Origin: Candidatus Limicola stercorigallinarum | GTDB taxonomy: Bacteria > Actinomycetota > Coriobacteriia > Coriobacteriales > Coriobacteriaceae | Direction of reading: 5' to 3' | Assembly: GCA_018711625.1 (NCBI GenBank) | Contig: DVID01000030.1 | Span: 1-50,105 of the forward strand | Length of the DNA: 50,105 nt | Shown: positions 24,891 through 32,954 of the stretch, piece by piece | Numbering within the stretch: position 1 is the first letter of the stretch | How the letters are laid out: every line of letters starts with the position of its first letter | Program-made: the position numbers and the translations under genes | The notes under the pieces: model-generated | Database searches by the model: none | Told to the model about the DNA's origin: nothing | Seen by the model: the letters and a program-made list of their open reading frames with translations, nothing else

Positions 24891-26303
24891 CTAACCGATC
24901 GCCCCTTCCATCTCAAGCTTGATGAGGTTGTTCATCTCTACGGCGTACTCAAGCGGCAGTTCTTTCGAAACCGGCTCGGCAAAGCCGTTCACGATCATCG
25001 TGCGGGCCTCTTCCTCAGAGATACCGCGGCTCATGAGGTAAAACACCTTGTCGTCGCCAATGCGTCCGATGGTTGCCTCGTGGCCGATGTCCACGTTCTT
25101 GGCGCGGATGTCCATCGCGGGGATGGTGTCGGAGCGGCTCTCGTCGTCGAGCATGAGCGACTGGCAGCTTACGGTAGCCTGCGCGCCCTCGGCGGCCGGT
25201 GTGGCCACGATAGAGCTGCGGAAGGTCTGGATGCCGCCGCCCTTGGAGATGCCCTTGGTCTCTACCGAGGCCGAGGTCTCGGGGGCTGCGAGCACCACTT
25301 TCGTGCCGGTGTCGAGGTTCTGCCCCGCGCCAGCAAATGTGATGCCGGTGAAGCTCGACCGCGCCTTGCGGCCCACGAGCACGCTCATGGGGTAGAGGTA
25401 GCCCACGTGGCTGCCAAACGAGCCCGAGATCCACTCGATCTCGCCTTCTTCCTCAACACGCGCGCGTTTGGTGTTGAGGTTGTACATGTTCTTCGACCAG
25501 TTCTCGATCGTGGAGTAACGCAGGTGTGCGCGCTTGCCCACAAAGAGCTCAACGGCGCCGGCGTGCAGATTCGCCACGTTGTACTTGGGCGCCGAGCAGC
25601 CCTCAATAAAGTGCAGGTCGGCGTCATCCTCCACGATGATGAGCGTGTGCTCAAACTGGCCCGCGCCTGCCGCGTTCAGGCGGAAGTAGCTTTGCAGGGG
25701 GAACTCCAGCTTGGTACCAGCGGGAACATACACAAACGATCCGCCCGACCACACGGCGCCGTGCAAGGCGGCAAACTTGTGATCGGTAGGCGGGATGAGC
25801 GTCATAAACTTCTCGTGGATGAGCTCTTCCCAGCGCGGCTCGTGGAGCGCCTCTTCAATGCCGGAGTACACGATGCCCATGTTAGCGGCCGTCTCCTGCA
25901 TGTTGTGATACACAAGCTCAGAGTCGTACTGGGCGCCCACGCCCGCGAGGTAGCTACGCTCCGCCTCGGGGATGCCCAGGCGCTCAAAGGTGTTTTTGAT
26001 GTCGTCGGGCACCGAGTCCCAATCGGCCTTTTGGTCGGTGTTGGGCTTCACGTAGGTAACGATGTGGTCCATGTCGAGGCCCGCGATGCTGGGGCCCCAG
26101 GTGGGATTGGGCATGGAGTGGTAGATCTCGAGCGATTTCAGACGGAAATCGAGCATCCACGAGGGCTCGTTTTTACGACGGCTGATCTCTTCAACAATCT
26201 CGGGCGTGAGGCCAGCATCAAGCCGCTCGAAGCCCTCCTCGCCATATCGGAAGTCATAGAGGCTGCGGTCGATGTCCGCAACCTCGGTGCGCTGTTTTGC
26301 CAC
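24891..26303 (-). CDS. sufB: SufB, SufBCD Fe-S assembly scaffold subunit
   Basis: A 470-residue SufB, the subunit on which the nascent cluster forms. Family landmarks are YLAGVGAQYDSELVYHNMQ, HEKFMTLIPPTDHKFAALHGAVWSGGSFVYVPAG, YFRLNAAGAGQFEHTLIIVEDD, EGCSAPKYNVANLHAGAVELFV and the C-terminal GHEATIGRIGDDKVFYLMSRGISEEEA. The conserved cysteine (SCQSLMLDDESRSDTIP) near the C-terminal third is also present. The start lies 9 bp after the sufC stop. Together with sufC and sufD it makes the minimal Fe-S assembly machine of the operon. Confidence 0.97.
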   Translation of the reverse strand: MAKQRTEVADIDRSLYDFRYGEEGFERLDAGLTPEIVEEISRRKNEPSWMLDFRLKSLEIYHSMPNPTWGPSIAGLDMDHIVTYVKPNTDQKADWDSVPDDIKNTFERLGIPEAERSYLAGVGAQYDSELVYHNMQETAANMGIVYSGIEEALHEPRWEELIHEKFMTLIPPTDHKFAALHGAVWSGGSFVYVPAGTKLEFPLQSYFRLNAAGAGQFEHTLIIVEDDADLHFIEGCSAPKYNVANLHAGAVELFVGKRAHLRYSTIENWSKNMYNLNTKRARVEEEGEIEWISGSFGSHVGYLYPMSVLVGRKARSSFTGITFAGAGQNLDTGTKVVLAAPETSASVETKGISKGGGIQTFRSSIVATPAAEGAQATVSCQSLMLDDESRSDTIPAMDIRAKNVDIGHEATIGRIGDDKVFYLMSRGISEEEARTMIVNGFAEPVSKELPLEYAVEMNNLIKLEMEGAIG

Positions 26304-26312
26304 GGTCGCCTC

Positions 26313-27092
26313 CTAGTGGGTCAGGTGCGCGTCGGCGCTCGGGGCGTGCTCAAACGACTCAAAGCCGTTGGCGTCGATCCAGGGGATGAGCGAAGCGTCG
26401 TCTTCGCGCACGATGTGCCCAGAGACCATCACGTGCACGCGGTCAACGTCCACGTGCTCCAGGATGCGCGTGTTGTGCGTGATAACGATGAGGGTGCCGT
26501 CGCAGCTCTTGCGATAGAGGTCCATGCCGCGCGAAACCACGCTGAGGGCGTCCACGTCCAGGCCGGAGTCGGTCTCGTCGAGGATGGCGAGCTTCGGCTG
26601 GAGCAGCAGGAGTTGGAGCATCTCCACCTTCTTCTTCTCGCCGCCCGAGAAGCCCACGCCCAGCTCGCGGTTGAGGTAGCTCACGTCCATATCGAGCGCG
26701 GCGCAGAGCTCCTTCATGCGGCGACGGAACTCCTTGCCCTTCATCTCAAGGCCGGGGCGGCCAGCGATGGTGGCGCGCAAAAAGCTCGACAGCGGCACGC
26801 CGGGAATCTCCACCGGTGCTTGGAAGGAGAGGAAAAGGCCCGCGCGCGAGCGCTTGTCGGGGGAGAGCTCGGTGACATCCTCGCCGTTGAACATAATGGT
26901 GCCTGCGGTTTGGGTGTATACCGGGTCGCCCATGATGACGTGGCCCAGCGTAGACTTGCCGGCGCCGTTGGGGCCCATGAGCACGTGGGTTTCACCGGCA
27001 GTGACGTCGAGGTCGATGTTATGGAGGATGGTCTTCTCATCAACCGAGGCCGAAAGCCCTCGGATGGAGAGGAGCGGGGAGGTGCTGGTCAT
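26313..27092 (-). CDS. sufC: SufC, Fe-S assembly ATPase
   Basis: A 259-residue ABC-type ATPase that drives the SufBC2D complex. Walker A is MGPNGAGKSTLGHVIMG (about 39-46 for the core), the signature is GFSGGEKKKVEMLQ, and Walker B is LAILDETDSGLDVDAL, followed by the H-loop in VITHNTRI. There is no membrane partner, consistent with SufC rather than a transporter. As the first gene of the sufCBDSU operon it follows a control region shared with the divergent Rrf2 regulator gene, and it has an AAGGAAGG ribosome site. Confidence 0.97.
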   Translation of the reverse strand: MTSTSPLLSIRGLSASVDEKTILHNIDLDVTAGETHVLMGPNGAGKSTLGHVIMGDPVYTQTAGTIMFNGEDVTELSPDKRSRAGLFLSFQAPVEIPGVPLSSFLRATIAGRPGLEMKGKEFRRRMKELCAALDMDVSYLNRELGVGFSGGEKKKVEMLQLLLLQPKLAILDETDSGLDVDALSVVSRGMDLYRKSCDGTLIVITHNTRILEHVDVDRVHVMVSGHIVREDDASLIPWIDANGFESFEHAPSADAHLTH

Positions 27093-27155
27093 GTGGTGCC
27101 TTCCTTGTTGGCGGCGGAAGCGACTCGCGCGGGTTTGCGCGATGACGTTTCTCCG

Positions 27156-27209
27156 TAAACCCTATGAATTCTCTCGGGTTAAGGATAAGATGAAGCGGAT
27201 TTCAGTCAA
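27156..27209 (-). promoter_or_regulatory. suf promoter with palindromic operator
   Basis: On the minus strand, TTGACT (27209-27204) and TATCCT (27187-27182) are spaced 16 bp. Overlapping the -10 and the expected start site is a 27-bp imperfect palindrome centred on GAATTC (27156-27182; outer arms TAAACCC and GGGTTAA). A dyad placed there is well suited to repression by the neighbouring Rrf2 protein; the pairing is inferred. Confidence 0.6.
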
Positions 27210-27212
27210 GGG

Positions 27213-27222
27213 TAAACCCGAG
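27213..27222 (+). promoter_or_regulatory. Second half-site in the suf/rrf2 intergenic region
   Basis: TAAACCCGAG repeats the half-site of the operator (TTAACCCGAG on the minus strand) some 40 bp away, on the rrf2 side, and could allow autoregulation of the divergent regulator. Confidence 0.4.
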
Positions 27223-27324
27223 TAATCCACTAAGAATTCCGTGCGTAACGTGGACGCTCTGGTTGAGCCAAGCCCAGCTGGTGGTGAACCGAGCTGGGAA
27301 CAGTGAATTGGGAGCGGAGGACGC

Positions 27325-27774
27325 ATGCTCATCTCTTCAAAAGGCCGGTACGCGCTTCGTCTCATGATTCACATTGCTGCATTTGGCGGGCCGGGCAACG
27401 CGGTATCGCTGCGCGAGGTCGCGAGTGCCGAGCGCATCTCGCTTAAGTATTTGGAACAGCTGGTACGTCCTCTTATGCAGGCGGACCTCTTGCACAGCGT
27501 GCGCGGCAAGGGTGGCGGGTATGTGCTCGCGCGCCCTGCCGACGAGATTCGCGCCGGGGACATTTTGCGCGTGGCAGAAGGTACCACCGCGCCTGTTGCC
27601 TGCGAGGGGTTGGACGGCTCGTGCCTGCGGGCCGATTTGTGCTCCACGGTGAAGTTCTGGACGGGGCTTGATGCTGTGATCGAGGAGTACGTAGACGGCG
27701 TTACGCTGGCAGATCTTGCCCACGTGCCTGAAATTTCACTTGAGCTGCACGACGCCGCCACCCCCTCTGCCTAG
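27325..27774 (+). CDS. Rrf2-family regulator (IscR-like)
   Basis: A 149-residue Rrf2 winged-helix protein: MLISSKGRYALRLMIHIA at the start, the recognition region VASAERISLKYLEQLVRPL, and the wing GKGGGYVLARP. Three cysteines in VACEGLDGSCLRADLC (Cys93, Cys100, Cys106) match the number and spacing of the Fe-S ligands of IscR, so it can probably bind a cluster and report Fe-S status. It is divergent from sufCBDSU, and operator-like repeats lie between them. GGAGGAC precedes the ATG. The likely role is repression of suf when clusters are plentiful. Confidence 0.9.
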   Translation: MLISSKGRYALRLMIHIAAFGGPGNAVSLREVASAERISLKYLEQLVRPLMQADLLHSVRGKGGGYVLARPADEIRAGDILRVAEGTTAPVACEGLDGSCLRADLCSTVKFWTGLDAVIEEYVDGVTLADLAHVPEISLELHDAATPSA

Positions 27775-27925
27775 AGAAATACTTCGTAAGGATTGGTGCC
27801 GTCCGTACCAAGGGCGCCTCATTTGGTCACTTGAGGGAGACTTTAACGTAAAGGTGCGTACCGCCCGAGGCCCCGCGGCTAGGAGGGGGCGGCGTCTCGC
27901 TCCAAGCCCGGTCGATCGCTGTCGC

Positions 27926-28131
27926 AATTTTTCATGCCAGTGGTCAAAAAGGTCGCCGAGTGTGTACTCCTGCCGCCCGCCGAGGCCCATCGGGCCGCCG
28001 GCGGACGCTTCTGGGATCGCCGCGAGGCCACTTTCGACCCCTTTCGGGCAGGCCAGGATGCCGTCTGAGGCTGCGGGGCGCCGCCAAAGTACACACTCGG
28101 CGACCTTTTTGACCACAACCGCGAAAAATTA
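27926..28131. repeat. Long palindromic element A
   Basis: A 27-bp arm (27940-27966, GTGGTCAAAAAGGTCGCC...) is repeated exactly inverted at 28090-28116. Outside it, AATTTTTC on the left and GAAAAATT on the right extend the symmetry after a 6-bp mismatch. The 123-bp centre is GC-rich and non-coding. The arm shares the pattern AAAAAG..CGCC...T..GTAC with palindromic element B at 34.1-34.4 kb. Confidence 0.7.
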
Positions 28132-28233
28132 CGGCTTGCCATCCGCGGACCGGGCGCCGGAGAGCTTCGTGGGGCGCTGTTGGCGGAGGACGCACATTGG
28201 GAGTGCCAGATAATCAGCGCTTCTCTAATCGCG

Positions 28234-28255
28234 GTATCATAGGGCCCAGTGATAC
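28234..28255 (+). promoter_or_regulatory. Putative promoter/operator of the ChW-GT gene
   Basis: GTATCA and TGATAC form a 6-bp dyad spaced by 10 bp, and the left arm contains a possible -10 (TATCAT, 28235-28240), 43 bp before the start codon. Confidence 0.35.
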
Positions 28256-28282
28256 GCTCCATTTCTGTGACGGGAGGAAGAA

Positions 28283-31030
28283 ATGAGACGTTTGGGGAAG
28301 GTGGCGCTTGCTGCCACGGCATTGGCGGTGGCGCTGGCTGCGCCCTGCCCTCTGTGGGCGCTCGAGGCTGCTGCGCCCGAGGGTGCGGCGCTCGAAGAGG
28401 CTGCGGTCACGGTTGATACAGGCGAGGTGTCCACCACTGATGAGGCGCCTGTAACGGACGACGCTACGCCCGCCGAAGCGCCCGCTGCTATCGAGGAGGC
28501 CCCCGTGGCGCTCGCCGCTACCGACGAGCAGCCGGCTCCGGGTCTGAGTGTTGAGGCGCATGTGGCCGATATCGGCTGGATGGCGCCGGTGGAGGGTGGT
28601 GCCACGGCTGGCACCACGGGACGCAATCTTTCTCTTGAAGCGCTGCGCGTTGCGCTTACCGGTATTGAGGATGGTTCTGCGGTAGAGCTGCGTGCCCATG
28701 TGTCCAACATCGGTTGGCAGGACTGGACGACCGACATGGCAGGCACTACGGGCAAGGCGCTTGGTATTGAGGCGCTCCAGCTGCGCCTGACGGGCCCTGC
28801 TTCAGAGCAGTACGACCTTTGGTACCGTGTGCATGTGGCCGACCTGGGCTGGCTTGGATGGACGTCCAACGGCCTGGAGGCGGGCACCACGGGACGCGCG
28901 CTTGCGTGCCAGGCCATCGAGGTTGTGCTTCTGCCCAAGGGGTCTGCAGCTCCGGGCGATGAGGCCGACAGCTTCTTGCCCAACCTGAAAGAGACTACCT
29001 TTGCGCAGGTAGGGGAGACCACCACCTTTACGGCAATGCCCGCGTGGTCTGAGCGCCTTACTGCTGCGGGCGCCGACACCATGCGTCTTGTGGCGACCGT
29101 GAGCTATCGCGGTGTTGAGACGCGCCGTGTTGAGACGTCGTGCGCCCTCTCGGAGCTTCCCGAGGGCGGCCTTTCGCTTGATGTTGGTGGCTATGGTCCC
29201 TGGAACGTTGAGGCGGCCTATCTTGATGGCGACAAAGTTGTTGCTGTTACGCACCAGGAGGTGGGCATCTCTGCCCGTGAGTACAACCTGGCTCCCCTGA
29301 GCGCCTCATTCCCTGTGGTGCTTTTCTCGCTTTCGTATTGGGATATCCAAACGGCGGCCGACGGCACAACCATTCCCACTGTTGTGATGCTCGACCGCCC
29401 CTCGGCGTACGACTGGGATGCGCTGCCTGAGGGCATGTATGCCATGCCCTTCCTGAAGCAGGACTCAACTCCCGATGTGAACGATTATCAGATTTTTGCC
29501 GACTACGTGGGTGAGCTTTATCGCTTGAATCCGCAGGCGCATTTCAACCTCTACATCAACGACATCACCTGCACCTACATCCACGAGATCATCTACGCCA
29601 ACGGCATCCCGGAAGGTTCGTACAAGATCACCATGCTGTCCGACGGTTCAGGTACCTACGGCATCACCAACGAAACGTTTGCTGTGGCCGACCCGCAGGC
29701 CAAGCAGAATGAGCTTGTTGCCCAGTGGAACGAGGCCAAGGCCTATGCCTATGCAACGGGTACGGTGGCCGTGGGCTATGGCTACCACGAGCATTGGGAC
29801 TCCATGTATGCTGTGCTTACGTGCGAGCCGGGTACTGAATGGTGGATGACCCGCACCAACCTCTTCACAAGTGGTGACAACAACGTGTTTGCCAACCAGA
29901 TCGCAACGAACCCTGGCGTGGTTGCTAAAAACGTGGCCACGATGCTCACCAATTTGCAGGCCAAGGGTGACGATGTGGTTGCTGAGCTTAAGGCCATGTA
30001 TAAGTTCAACGAGGGCTACTTTACTGATGCCGAGGAGTCGGGCAAGCAGGTCATGCTGCTGCTAGGCACCTATGTGAGCATGGAGGATGGCTTTGACGCA
30101 TACGCCGAGCTGACCTCGATGATCTATGGTGACACCTACGCTTACTACTACAAGGGCCATCCCAATACGCCCACGCGCCTGTACCCCGAGAAGCAAGAGC
30201 AACTCGACAATCTGGGTATCGTGGACATCGACTCTTCGGTGGCGGCCGAACTCATTTTGTTCTACAACCCGGAGGTGGCGGTTTCGGGCTACGGTTCGAG
30301 CACGTTCAACTCGGTGTCGGCGGATCAGGCGGGCGGCCTCTTTGGCATGACCAAGGCGCAGGCGCTCTCGGACGAAAGCACCATCGATTACAGCGGTATG
30401 GACTGGTTTGCCTCTCCGGTGACGGAGGAGACGGATGAGGCGCTGCAGGCGCTCTGCCCGGAGGGCCACGACTGCTATCTGGTTGAGTTCTCCGACGAGA
30501 TGCTGCGCGGCGAGCGCTATGACCTTGCCATTTACGATGCAAACGCCGGCTCCATGGCGCGTTACGAGCGCATACGCTCGGGCGAATACAAGCTCGTTGA
30601 CGAGGTGTACGCGCCGGCGGGCGTCACAGGCGAGGCGCATGTGAGCGACATTGGTTGGATGGATCCGGTGCTGACGGGCGCCACGGTGGGCACCACAGGC
30701 CAGGCTAAGTCGCTCGAGGCTGTCGAGCTTTCGCTTCGCGGCGTTCCCTGTGATGGCTCGATTCGCTACCAGGCGCATGTTTCTGAAATCGGCTGGCAGG
30801 ACTGGATGGCAGACGGAGAGCTTGCGGGCACCACGGGCAAGGCGCTTCCCATGGAGGCTATCCGTATTGAGCTTACCGGCGAGGCCGCCGAGCGCTACGA
30901 CGTGGTCTACCGCGCGCACGTGGCTGATCTGGGCTGGCTTGATTGGGTGCAAAATGGCGAGCTTGCGGGCACCACGGGCCAGGCACGCCACATGGAGGCG
31001 CTCCAGGTGAAGCTCGTTCCCAAGGCATAA
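28283..31030 (+). CDS. Secreted ChW-repeat protein with GT80-like sialyltransferase domain
   Basis: A 915-residue protein. Residues 1-27 are a Sec signal peptide (RRLGKVALAATALAVALAAP...). Residues 88-220 hold three ChW repeats (HVADIGWM, HVSNIGWQDW, HVADLGWLGW, each followed by AGTTG), and residues 785-915 hold a second matching triplet. Between them, residues about 343-700 resemble GT80 sialyltransferases such as Pasteurella PmST1: NLYIND...KITMLSDGSGTYG places Asp454 where the catalytic Asp of YDDGS lies. LLLGTYVSMEDG matches the TGTTTWEG segment, YYYKGHP gives His626 in the CMP-binding KGHP motif, and VAVSGYGSSTF matches the GVASSLYF serines. The family call is from motif order only. An extracellular CMP-sialate-dependent enzyme would be odd. 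A single gene with its own terminator. Confidence 0.75.
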   Translation: MRRLGKVALAATALAVALAAPCPLWALEAAAPEGAALEEAAVTVDTGEVSTTDEAPVTDDATPAEAPAAIEEAPVALAATDEQPAPGLSVEAHVADIGWMAPVEGGATAGTTGRNLSLEALRVALTGIEDGSAVELRAHVSNIGWQDWTTDMAGTTGKALGIEALQLRLTGPASEQYDLWYRVHVADLGWLGWTSNGLEAGTTGRALACQAIEVVLLPKGSAAPGDEADSFLPNLKETTFAQVGETTTFTAMPAWSERLTAAGADTMRLVATVSYRGVETRRVETSCALSELPEGGLSLDVGGYGPWNVEAAYLDGDKVVAVTHQEVGISAREYNLAPLSASFPVVLFSLSYWDIQTAADGTTIPTVVMLDRPSAYDWDALPEGMYAMPFLKQDSTPDVNDYQIFADYVGELYRLNPQAHFNLYINDITCTYIHEIIYANGIPEGSYKITMLSDGSGTYGITNETFAVADPQAKQNELVAQWNEAKAYAYATGTVAVGYGYHEHWDSMYAVLTCEPGTEWWMTRTNLFTSGDNNVFANQIATNPGVVAKNVATMLTNLQAKGDDVVAELKAMYKFNEGYFTDAEESGKQVMLLLGTYVSMEDGFDAYAELTSMIYGDTYAYYYKGHPNTPTRLYPEKQEQLDNLGIVDIDSSVAAELILFYNPEVAVSGYGSSTFNSVSADQAGGLFGMTKAQALSDESTIDYSGMDWFASPVTEETDEALQALCPEGHDCYLVEFSDEMLRGERYDLAIYDANAGSMARYERIRSGEYKLVDEVYAPAGVTGEAHVSDIGWMDPVLTGATVGTTGQAKSLEAVELSLRGVPCDGSIRYQAHVSEIGWQDWMADGELAGTTGKALPMEAIRIELTGEAAERYDVVYRAHVADLGWLDWVQNGELAGTTGQARHMEALQVKLVPKA

Positions 31031-31127
31031 GCCGAGGGTGTCGAAGAGGCAATCGCGCCAGGCTCATTTGTTTCATTTGCGGCTTTCCGCGGGAGAGACA
31101 TAGAGACCACATAGAGATTCCGTAGGG

Positions 31128-31155
31128 GCGGGCCTGCATTGCAGGCCCGCTTTTT
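31128..31155 (+). terminator. Terminator of the ChW-GT gene
   Basis: Perfect 10-bp stem GCGGGCCTGC/GCAGGCCCGC with a 3-nt loop and TTTTT. Confidence 0.92.
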
Positions 31156-31242
31156 GTGCAGGACGTGGTTCCATGGCATACTAGCTCTGTGTGGCGCGCC
31201 CATCCCGAGAATCGCAACCTGCGCTACCGAGGAGGAACCATC

Positions 31243-32787
31243 ATGCATCGTTGTGCTCCTGTACTTGCTGGCCTTGCGGCTGTACTTTTGTCTGCGGCCC
31301 CTCAGGTGACATTCGCGCAAACGGCATCGACGATTGAGGCTGTTCAGGTGGAGTCCGTAGTCTATGATCGGGCCGATTTCTATGAAGAAGCGCACGACGA
31401 GGCAGCTATTGATACGCTTGCGCTTACGCCGGTGTATATCTCGGATGAGATGAAATACTTCACCAAGTACGAGAGCAACGGTAACTACGACCAGGGCTTT
31501 TCGCGTGGTGATGGCTATAACGCCCTGGGCTACTACCAGTTTGATCGCCGCTACTCGCTCGTGGGTTTCATCTCAGACGTGTACGCGTATAACCCCCAGA
31601 AGTACGCGATGTTCGCGCCTGTCATCGCGCGCGGCGATGAGCTCTCGGATGGCTCCATCTCTATGTACGACGATGAGACGGAGTCGCTGACGGAGATTGC
31701 CCAGCTGGCAGAAGATGCCTGGCATGCGGCATATGCTGCCGATCCGGCTGAGTTCTCCGCTTTGCAGGACGCCTATGCCTACAACAACTACTACGCCATC
31801 ACTGAGCGGTGGCTGGCAACCGAGGCCGGTGGCAAGATTTCACTTGATGGTCGCGCCGACTGTGTGAAGGGCCTCATTTGGAGCATGACGAACCTGTTTG
31901 GCTCGGGCGGCGTGCGCTGGTTTATCACCGAGGCTGCGCTTACGAACGACATGACCGACCGCGAGATGGCCAACGCCCTCGTGGATGCCCTGGTAGGCAA
32001 CATTGCCGAGCGGTATCCCAATCAGCCCCAGTATCACACGGGCTGGATTAACCGGTATGAGCGCGAGCGTGCGGACTGCCTGGCCTATATTGCCGAGGAT
32101 GAGGCGGCTGCTGGTGACTCTTCCAACGATAACGGCAACCAGCCGAGCGAGCCCGATGCCCCGGAAACCCCGGAGACTCCGGACGATCCCGCGCAGGAGA
32201 GCAGCGTGCTCCAGCAGTTCAGCGACTACGAGGCAGGCGGCTGGTACGCATTGAGCCCCGATGACCTCACCTATGCCGTTGAGGAGCAGCTCATGAAAGG
32301 CCGCCAGGACGGTACGTTCGGCTTCACGGATTCCATCACACGCGCAGACGTTGTCGTGGTGCTGCATCGCATGGCGGGGGAGCCCGCTGCGTCCTCCACG
32401 CCCTTCTCTGACGTGGATTACAGCGCCTACTACGGCCTCGCTATTGCGTGGTGTCGCGCGGAGGGCATCATCAACGGCTATGCGGGTTCGAACACCTTTG
32501 GCCCCAACGATCCGGTGACGCGTGAGCAGCTTGCTTGCATGCTCTACTCCTTCGTGCGCAGTATCGCTCCTGTGGGCGGCGCCGGTGGTAGGGTAGAAGC
32601 TACACTCATGCCCGACTGGTCGAGCGTGAGCTCGTGGGCGCAGGACGCCGTAGCGTGGGCTGTGGATGCGGATGTTATCAGCGGTTCGGTGGCGAATGGC
32701 GAGAAGTATCTCGACCCCTTGGGCCAGGCCTCGCGCTGCCAGGTTGGCGTGATGGTGGCACGTTTGCATCGCGATATTCTTTCGTAG
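31243..32787 (+). CDS. SLH-anchored exported protein with possible lysozyme-like domain
   Basis: A 514-residue protein with a signal peptide (MHRCAPVLAGLAAVLLSAAPQVTFA). Residues about 60-285 are a domain I cannot assign with certainty: DEMKYFTKYESNGNYDQGF and GDGYNALGYYQFD recall the E-S-x-G-x-Y...ALGxYQF pattern of lysozyme-like and transglycosylase folds, so peptidoglycan cleavage is possible. A Pro/Glu/Asp-rich linker follows (about 290-320). Three SLH repeats then bind secondary wall polymer (LTYAVEEQLMKGRQDGTFG..., IAWCRAEGIINGYAG..., VAWAVDADVISG...). ATG at 31243 has GGAGGA upstream. Transcribed alone. Confidence 0.85.
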   Translation: MHRCAPVLAGLAAVLLSAAPQVTFAQTASTIEAVQVESVVYDRADFYEEAHDEAAIDTLALTPVYISDEMKYFTKYESNGNYDQGFSRGDGYNALGYYQFDRRYSLVGFISDVYAYNPQKYAMFAPVIARGDELSDGSISMYDDETESLTEIAQLAEDAWHAAYAADPAEFSALQDAYAYNNYYAITERWLATEAGGKISLDGRADCVKGLIWSMTNLFGSGGVRWFITEAALTNDMTDREMANALVDALVGNIAERYPNQPQYHTGWINRYERERADCLAYIAEDEAAAGDSSNDNGNQPSEPDAPETPETPDDPAQESSVLQQFSDYEAGGWYALSPDDLTYAVEEQLMKGRQDGTFGFTDSITRADVVVVLHRMAGEPAASSTPFSDVDYSAYYGLAIAWCRAEGIINGYAGSNTFGPNDPVTREQLACMLYSFVRSIAPVGGAGGRVEATLMPDWSSVSSWAQDAVAWAVDADVISGSVANGEKYLDPLGQASRCQVGVMVARLHRDILS

Positions 32788-32813
32788 CTTCAACGCGCTT
32801 TTGATTGTGGCGG

Positions 32814-32848
32814 AGCGCCCGGGCCTCATAGCGGCTCGGGCGTTCTTT
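32814..32848 (+). terminator. Terminator of the SLH protein gene
   Basis: GCGCCCGGGCC pairs with GGCTCGGGCGT through one G-U pair; TTCTTT follows. Confidence 0.75.
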
Positions 32849-32954
32849 CATAAATGCCTAGGGTTGTGCAGCTGCGTTGCCAACACCGTGGTTGTACAAG
32901 CTGTTCGTGATAGACTTAGCCCTTAGGTTGAGCGTATCCGCGCGGAGGGATTTC

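Larger units (their letters stand above)
27775..28282. other. Gene-free stretch between rrf2 and the ChW protein gene
   Basis: Open frames here on both strands fall on the long palindrome at 27926-28131 and look like no protein. Besides that element there is a small promoter-like palindrome at 28234-28255. I see nothing in the first 150 bp. Confidence 0.6.

Noticed and set aside
24633-27158. 841-codon plus-strand open frame across sufD, sufB and sufC
   Set aside because: Antisense shadow of well-identified suf genes, without a ribosome site or recognisable motif.
27736-28322. Minus-strand frames of 83-147 codons over palindromic element A
   Set aside because: They are translations of an inverted-repeat element and lack starts with ribosome sites.
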